A stretch of 64,000 bases of DNA from NCBI GenBank assembly GCA_036583965.1, contig JAZBQD010000007.1, positions 186,001-250,000 of the forward strand, written 5' to 3'. Shown piece by piece: positions 25,201-34,200 of the stretch (position 1 is the stretch's first letter; each line of letters starts with the position of its first letter). The notes beneath the pieces were generated by a model. It saw nothing but the letters and a program-made list of their open reading frames with translations, was not told the DNA's origin and ran no database searches. The stretch is from Prunella strophiata. Taxonomy: Eukaryota > Chordata > Aves > Passeriformes > Prunellidae. The position numbers and the translations under genes were made by a program.

Positions 25201-28200
25201 GACGGAAGGGCACGTGTGCATGAAGGGGAGATGTGCCTGCGGGCGGAAGCGGCCCGTCAGAGCGGGGGTGCCCGCGGGCCCCCGCCCCCCCCGGAGCCCC
25301 CCCTTGTCCGCGCTCACGTCTCCAGGGGCAGCACGTGGGGGCCCGAGAGAGATGGAGTAAGAGCGGTTAGATGAAACATGATGGAACTGGCGGGAAGACG
25401 TCGAGAAGGGCCAAGTGGGACCAGGACGGCAGACAAGATGCTCTTGCGGGGTTGCAGCGAACGCCAGGGCAACGGCCGCCGGGTCCCCCACGCTGAGCAG
25501 CCCCAGGCGCAGCGCCTGCGGCCTCCGACAGCCGCTCCCGGAACGCCTAGTGAAGGGAATGGATTGGAAGCACCGTACACCTGCGGGGCACGGCCGTCAG
25601 GGCAACCCCGAGGCACCGGACCTGGTCCCAGGAGGGATGGGAAACCCTGGCACCGGATCCTGACCCTACAGAGCAGGAAACACTGGCAACGGGGTCGGAC
25701 CCTACAGAGCAGGAAACCCTGGCACCGGGGGATCCTGCGTCCTACAGAGTGGGAACCCTGGCACCGGGATTCCTGCCCCTACAGGCAGGGGAAAACCCTG
25801 GCACCGGATCCTGGTCCCCACAGAGCTGGGGGGAACCCTGGCACGGGATCCTGACCCTACAGAGCTGGGAACCCTGGCACCGGATCCTGACCCTACCAGA
25901 GCTGGGAACCCTGGCCCTGGGATCCTGACCTACAGGCTGCGAACCCTGGGCCACGGGATCCTGGACCCTACAGAGCTGGGAACACTGGCACCGGGATCCT
26001 GCCCTACAGGCTGGGAACCCGGCACTCGGATCCTTACCCTACAGATCTGGGAACTCCTGGCACCGGGATCCGGTCCCACGAGGATGGGAAACCCTGGCAC
26101 CGGAATACAATCTCAAACAGCCTCGAACCCCTGGCCTGGGTCCCAGTCCCATCCCACGAGGAATGGGAACCCCGGCAACCGGATCCCAATCTCAGCCCTT
26201 CGGAACCCCTGTCACTGGTCCTGTCCCACAGGCTGTTTTTTTGGGGTGCTGAGAACTGGGGACCACAACCCTTCCATGGCACAGGGACCCCCATACCCAC
26301 ACCCCTGAGCCCCTGTCCTGCGTGTCCTTGTCCCCTCGAGGAACTGCCGGTGAGGACGAAGGTGGAGAATACGGGCAGGGGGTTCTTGTTGCCACGAAGG
26401 CCAGCTCTCGATGGTGGCCCCCATGGGCATGGCAGAAACGGCCCACTCGGCATCGGGAAGACTCACTTTCCTGCCGGGGTAGCCTCATCAGCCCTGCCTG
26501 ACCACGGACACAACGGACACATGGCAACCGGCACAGACAGCCCCCCCAGGTCATCTCACCCACCCCAAAGGGCAGTGGGCTCCAGTTGAGTGCCCAGACT
26601 CCACAAACCACCCCCCAAAAACTTCCCCAACAGAACCCAATTGCCCCCCACCCCCAGTAAGAGAACCCCCCTTTGTCCCCCAGGAAGGGACCCCACTGTC
26701 CCCCCTCCCAGTAGTGACTCTATTCCCAAAAGCTGGAAACCCCCACCTTGTGTGCTCCCCAACCTCAAACCCCCCGGGGGACCCATGGGCTCCTTCACCT
26801 CCCCCAGATCATCCCCGTGGCCCGGCTGAGGGGGTTAATCAACACAGAAAATATTTTTTTTAAATAATAATGACGTAACAACTCGTCTCCCCCCAGGAGG
26901 GCCCAGAACCCCCACCCGAGGGCACCACCTGCCTCGTAGACGCGTGTTGTCCTTGGCCAGGCGATCTGTATCACATGAAACGCGCGTTTCCGCACTGCAG
27001 TAGGATCGGGTGCTGGCTCAGCAGGGGCCGCAGCACCAGGGGGCCGAGAGGGACCCCCCCCCCAAACCCACCATGCTGGTGTTGAAGGTCGTGTCCCGCG
27101 GCATAAGGTGTGGGGGTTGCTCTCCGCCCTTGCTGGCATCACCAGGCAGATTTTCGGTGACGCCCGGGTGTGGTGCCCGGGGGCTGGCGGCGCGCAGGAA
27201 CTCAGGGAAGGTGCGCTGGTGTCCCGGGGAGCCCGCGGCCAGTTGGCCGAGCGCTGTAGGGGGTGGTGTCCAGGCATCTGGTAGCCCGGCTTCGGCGGCC
27301 TTTCCCCTCGTAGTCACCTGAGGGGCAGAGGGNNNNNNNNNNNNNNNNNNNNNNNNNNNNNNNNNNNNNNNNNNNNNNNNNNNNNNNNNNNNNNNNNNNN
27401 NNNNNNNNNNNNNNNNNNNNNNNNNNNNNNNNNNNNNNNNNNNNNNNNNNNNNNNNNNNNNNNNNNNNNNNNNNNNNNNNNNNNNNNNNNNNNNNNNNNN
27501 NNNNNNNNNNNNNNNNNNNNNNNNNNNNNNNNNNNNNNNNNNNNNNNNNNNNNNNNNNNNNNNNNNNNNNNNNNNNNNNNNNNNNNNNNNNNNNNNNNNN
27601 NNNNNNNNNNNNNNNNNNNNNNNNNNNNNNNNNNNNNNNNNNNNNNNNNNNNNNNNNNNNNNNNNNNNNNNNNNNNNNNNNNNNNNNNNNNNNNNNNNNN
27701 NNNNNNNNNNNNNNNNNNNNNNNNNNNNNNNNNNNNNNNNNNNNNNNNNNNNNNNNNNNNNNNNNNNNNNNNNNNNNNNNNNNNNNNNNNNNNNNNNNNN
27801 NNNNNNNNNNNNNNNNNNNNNNNNNNNNNNNNACCATAAAGGTTCATGGAAATGAATCAGTGTAGCACAAGGAAACACCACTCCACAGTCCTCCCAGGAG
27901 AACAAGTCTTTGCTTGGAGATGGCTAATCCAGCAATGTTCCCCACCCAGAAAGGTTCTGGGGCTGGCCCTAGAGAACAGAGGAGACAGAGGCTGTGCCAG
28001 TGCTGACATGCAGAGCACTGGGTGTGGGAAACACACCTGTGCTCATGGCAGGGTGCAGGGCCCATGGGCGTGGGATGAAGCGTTGACCTGGCTGGAGAGG
28101 GCTGGCATCATGTGAGGGACCATTAAGGGTGAGCATCATTAAAGCTGAGGTGAGAATGGAGTGGAAAGGAGAATGAGGATGAGGAGGTGTTTTCAGAGGG

Positions 28201-31200
28201 GATCCTCCTCGGGGAGCACTGTCCTGCTGCAGGATGACCATGGGGGTGTGTGGCTCCTGCTGGGTGGGCTGTACCTAACTGGAGCTGTGTTCCTCCCCAG
28301 GCCCACTGGTCCCACGGCCGCCGTGCGCCTGGCTGAGCCGGGCACCCTCGCAAGCCGCCCCCCCTGCGTCCCCCGCCGGCACTTGCTTCCAGCACCGCCT
28401 GCCAGGGGACAAGGGGGGTCAGGGCTGCCGGGGGACCCCCAGGATCCCCCCGATGCAGCCCTGGGGGTCACCTTGTTGTAGTAGCCGTAGGTGACGGTGT
28501 TGGGGACGATGGCGGCGCGCTCATCTCCAGCAGGAAGCGCACGGAGAGCACGGGCTCGCCGTACTGCCCGCACAGCTGCATCAGGATGCGGTAGCACACC
28601 TGGGGGGCTCCTCCACGTCAGCTGGGCACCCCGGGCACCGCTCAGAGCCCCACAGGGGGGAAAGAGCCCCAGCTCCCACAGGCCAACCTGTGCCCAATCC
28701 CCAGCTGGTCACCAGATCAACGTCCTCGACACTGCCGGGATGGCACTCCAAACCTCCCTGGGCAGCCCCTTCCAAGGCCATTTCCAGAGGGATTTTCCCA
28801 GTGCCCACCTGAGCCTCCCCTGGCCCATCTGGAGGCCGTTCCTCTCCTCCTGTCCCTGTTCTCTAGGACAGAGCCTGTCCCTGGCTGTACCCTCCTGTCA
28901 GAGCTGTGCCAGAGCCACAAGATCCCATGAGCCTCCTTTTCTCCAGGCTGGGCCCCTTCCCACTCCCTTCAGGAGTTCTCCATTCCCTTCTCCTGCTGCT
29001 CCAGCCCAGTCCCCTTGTCTGGACGTGCTCCGCCCCACCATGTCCCTCCTGCCCTGAGAAAAGGACACAGCTGAACACTGGACACAGCCACTGGCCCGTT
29101 TCTCCAGCCTCCAGGCCCGGTGACTCCAGCAGTGCCACCCCAGCCGCAGATCCCCGGTTGCCATGAGGATGTGGGCGGCAGGAGCTGACCCACTCGTCGC
29201 GGCAGCACCACCTTGTGCTGGCTCCATCTTGCGCAGGACGTCGTAGGCGAGCTGGAGCGCGCGGAGCTTGGCGGGGGCGGCACGCACGTGGTGGGCAGGG
29301 GGTACAGGAACCAGAGACCGTCGCAGTTGCCCCAGCAGGGACCGTGCCCACAGCTCTGGCCACCGCCGACGACTGGCTGGGCCACCCGCTGGGCCACCTT
29401 CATCTCCTGCGGGACACGGGGACGAGGCAGAGTCAGGAACGGGAGCTGAGCCCTAAGTGCGTGCCAGATGGGCGCCTGTCCAGGTGTCACAGCTCACAGG
29501 ACACCTGGCGAGTGCATGTGCCATCTGGGCACCGTCCAGGTGTCACAGCTCAAAGGGACCACTAGCCACGTGCTGGCCACCTGGGCACCTGTCCAGGTTG
29601 TCACAGGACACCCATGCCCAGGTGTGTCCCACTGCTTGGTGCGGCGCGGCGGGGGCTGATCGGGGCGATGCTCCGGACTGGCACAGCTGGGCCACCAAGC
29701 GGGGTCCCGGGGGGGCTCCGCAGCTACGGGCGCAGCGTGGGGAAACCGTTTCATACTGTGGGGCACAGGTGAGGGGGGTTTGGGGAGGGGGAGAGGGGAA
29801 GAAGAGCAGGGAGGGCCAGGGGGGTCTCACTGTAGCGCGCGGGGGAGCTCGGCCCCGTCCGGCCCCGCCGGCCTGCTCCGGGGGCGTGATTTGAACACGT
29901 TGTCTCCCCGCACCGGGGTCGTCCAGTCATTCAAGGGGCGTTGTCCTAGGGCTTCTTCCAGGTCCATCCTGCACCTGGGGAGGGGTGGCGGGGTCGGTCA
30001 GTGGGGGCACGTGGGACAACTGGGACACACCTTGTGGACATAGGGGTTGAGGAAACTCGAGGCAGGACGTGAGGGACACACAAGGGACATGGAAGAGGGG
30101 GACCCAGGGACACACCTTGTGGAAACAGGGGGTGAGGAAACTCGATGGCAGGAGGTGAGTGAACCACACAGGCAGGGGACACAGGGACACACCTTGTCGA
30201 CGCAGGGTTGTCGAAGAGAACTCGAGACAGGGCTCGCGGTCGCTGGCGAAGGAGCAGTCCGCGATGAACTGCGTGATGATTTTTGAGCTGCGTGCGCAGC
30301 AGCTGCCCGTAGAAAAACGAGAAACGCTGTGGTACGCCCGCTCCCGGGAGCGCAGGAACCCTGGGCACAAGGGGACGATGGGACATTGGGGTGGGTGTGG
30401 GATGGGGGATGGGATGGGAATGGGATGGGATGGGAGGGGATGGGATGGATGGATGGGATGGATGGATGGGATGCAGAGGATGGGCATGGGATGGGATGCA
30501 CAGGTGGGGAGGGATTGGTTATGCAGAGGATGGGATGGGATGAAGATGAAATGGAACGAGGCAGACAGGATGGGACAGGACTCACAGGGACACCCCCCGG
30601 GCCCACCCCTCCCCAGCCCGCTCCCCAAGCACCCTGGAGCGCGAGAGGATCGGTGCCGGCGTCGGCGGCCGGCGGGCAGCGGGGTGCGCGGGCGCGATGG
30701 GCCGCAGGAAGAGGGTAGCCGCGCAGGGCGCAGGCCATTGAAGCGCAGGGAAGGCGCCCGCGCTCCAGCTCAAGCTGCGCCCGGCGCGGCGCCCGCGGCC
30801 TCCGCGTAGCTCAGCACCAGGCCTCACGGGGGTCCTCCTCGCCCGGCGCGATCAGCACTGCGGGGACACGCAGGGGACAGTGTCAGCACGGGGACACCCG
30901 GCCGGACAGGACAGTGTCAGCACCGGGGACACGCAGGGGACAGTGTCAGCACGGGGACACCGGCTGGACAGGAAGCATTGGCACCAGGGACGCCCGGAGG
31001 CCGAGCTCCCGCGCCGCAGAGCCCAGGGGTGTGGCCGGGTGGGAAGGCAAACGCCCAGGGAAGGAAGGAGGGATCAAAGCACAGCTCTGATGCTGCTGGG
31101 AAAATGCATCCCAGCAGGGGGATTTCAGAGTGGCTTTGACTCAAGAGTGGGGTCAAATCAGTTGGGCAATTTCACATGATAACAGCAGAGGTAGGGGATG

Positions 31201-34200
31201 TGGTGACCCCCAGATCCACCGGGACACCCTGGAGCCCTCAGCCCAGCCCCAGGACCCCCACTCACGCTCATCCAGCTGCTGGGACAGGCTGTGCAGCGAG
31301 GCCAGCAGCACCTTGCAGGGCCGGCGGGGCAGCGCGCGGGGCGACAGCAGCTTCCGCTCCTCGCTCCTGGGGGCACAGGCACGAGGGCAGGGCAGGACCC
31401 CCTGGGACCCCCGGGACCCTGGCACGGCCCACCCGCCCCCAGCCCTGGGGACACTCACTGGAAAATGGTGTTGGTGTCCAGGTCGACGAAGATGACGTCG
31501 CGGGGGGGCTCGTAGAGGTCGAAGTAGCTGGAGTGGATGCCTACAATGAAGGGCACGGGGGCACACAGCACGTCAGCCAGCGCCAGCGGGCACAGCGGGA
31601 TGTAGGGGCACTGCCAGCGCAGGGGGAAGATCATCTGGGGACAGGACGAGGGTGGTCAGCGCCGCAGGGCCCCCGCCAGGCGGGATGGGGGGCCCAGCGC
31701 CGCGGGGGGGGTCTCCAGAGCTGTGGGACCGGGATCACCAACGGCACGGGACCGGGACTCCCAGTCCCATGGGATCGGGGTCCCCAGCAGCACAGAACGG
31801 GGATCCCCAGCTCCGTGGCATGGAGATCTCCATGGCAGGTCCCAGCACTATGGGGTCAGTGCTCCCAACACCACAGAGCTGGGAACCCTGGCACCGGGAT
31901 CCTGACCCTACAGAGCTGGGAACCCTGGCACCGGATCCTGACCCTACAGAGCTGGGAACCCTGGCACCGGGATCCTGACCCTACAGAGCTGGGAACCCTG
32001 GCACCGGATCCTGACCCTACAGAGCTGGGAACCCTGGCACCGGGATCCTGACCCTACAGAGCTGGGAACCCTGGCACCGGATCCTGACCCTACAGAGCTG
32101 GGAACCCTGGCACCGGGATCCTGACCCTACAGAGCTGGGAACCCTGGCACTGGGATCCTGACCCTACAGAGCTGGGAACCCTGGCACTGGGATCCTGACC
32201 CTACAGAGCTGGGAACCCTGGCACCGGGATCCTGACCCTACAGAGCTGGGAACCCTGGCACCGGGATCCTGACCCTACAGAGCTGGGAACCCTGGCACCG
32301 GATCCTGACCCTACAGAGCTGGGAACCCTGGCACCGGATCCTGACCCTACAGAGCTGGGAACCCTGGCACCGGATCCTGACCCTACAGAGCTGGGAACCC
32401 TGGCACCGGATCCTGACCCTACAGAGCTGGGAACCCTGGCACCGGATCCTGACCCTACAGAGCTGGGAACCCTGGCACCGGATCCTGACCCTACAGAGCT
32501 GGGAACCCTGGCACCGGGATCCTGACCCTACAGAGCTGGGAACCCTGGCACCGGATCCTGACCCTACAGAGCTGGGAACCCTGGCACCGGATCCTGACCC
32601 TACAGAGCTGGGAACCCTGGCACCGGATCCTGACCCTACAGAGCTGGGAACCCTGGCACCGGGATCCTGACCCTACAGAGCAGGAAACCCTGGCACCGGG
32701 ATCCTGGCCCCACAGAGCTGGGAACCCTGGCACTGGGATCCTGACCCTACAGAGCTGGGAACCCTGGCACCGGATCCTGACCCTACAGAGCTGGGAACCC
32801 TGGCACCGGGATCCTGACCCTACAGAGCTGGGAACCCTGGCACCGGGATCCTGACCCTACAGAGCTGGGAACCCTGGCACCGGATCCTGACCCTACAGAG
32901 CTGGGAACCCTGGCACCGGGATCCTGACCCTACAGAGCTGGGAACCCTGGCACCGGATCCTGACCCTACAGAGCTGGGAACCCTGGCACCGGGATCCTGA
33001 CCCTACAGAGCTGGGAACCCTGGCACCGGGATCCTGACCCTACAGAGCTGGGAACCCTGGCACCGGATCCTGACCCTACAGAGCTGGGAACCCTGGCACC
33101 GGGATCCTGACCCTACAGAGCTGGGAACCCTGGCACTGGGATCCTGACCCTACAGAGCTGGGAACCCTGGCACCGGGATCCTGACCCTACAGAGCTGGGA
33201 ACCCTGGCACCGGGATCCTGACCCTACAGAGCTGGGAACCCTGGCACCGGATCCTGACCCTACAGAGCTGGGAACCCTGGCACCGGGATCCTGACCCTAC
33301 AGAGCTGGGAACCCTGGCACCGGATCCTGACCCTACAGAGCTGGGAACCCTGGCACCGGATCCTGACCCTACAGAGCTGGGAACCCTGGCACCGGATCCT
33401 GACCCTACAGAGCTGGGAACCCTGGCACCGGGATCCTGACCCTACAGAGCTGGGAACCCTGGCACTGGGATCCTGACCCTACAGAGCTGGGAACCCTGGC
33501 ACCGGGATCCTGACCCTACAGAGCTGGGAACCCTGGCACCGGATCCTGACCCTACAGAGCTGGGAACCCTGGCACCGGGATCCTGACCCTACAGAGCTGG
33601 GAACCCTGGCACCGGGATCCTGACCCTACAGAGCTGGGAACCCTGGCACCGGGATCCTGACCCTACAGAGCTGGGAACCCGGGCACCGGGATCCTGACCC
33701 TACAGAGCTGGGAACCCTGGCACCGGGATCCCACTGACACAAACAAAAACCAAAGCCCAAGCACGGGACAACAACCACCTCCCCCGGCACGGGAACTCTG
33801 GTCCCACAGAGCTGGGAACCCTGGCACTGGGATCCTGACCCTACAGAGCGGGAACCCTGGCACCGGATCCTGACCCTACAGAGCTGGGAACCCTGGCACC
33901 GGGATCCTGACCCTACAGAGCTGGGAACCCTGGCACCGGGATCCTGACCCTACAGAGCTGGGAACCCTGGCACCGGGATCCTGACCTACAGAGCTGGGAA
34001 CCCGGGCACCGAGATCCTGACCCTACAGAGCTGGGAACCCTGGCACCGGGATCCCGGTCCCACGAGGAATGGGAACCCCTGGCACCGGGATCCCAATCTC
34101 ACAGCCCTCGGAACCCCTGGCACTGGGATCCCAGTCCCACGAGGAATGGGAACCCCTGGCACCGGGATCCTGACCTACAGAGCTGGGAACCCTGGCACTG

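Noticed and set aside
27018..27905. Open frames running through the N runs at 27.3 and 43.9 kb
   Set aside because: They consist mostly of unknown residues across assembly gaps and have no support.
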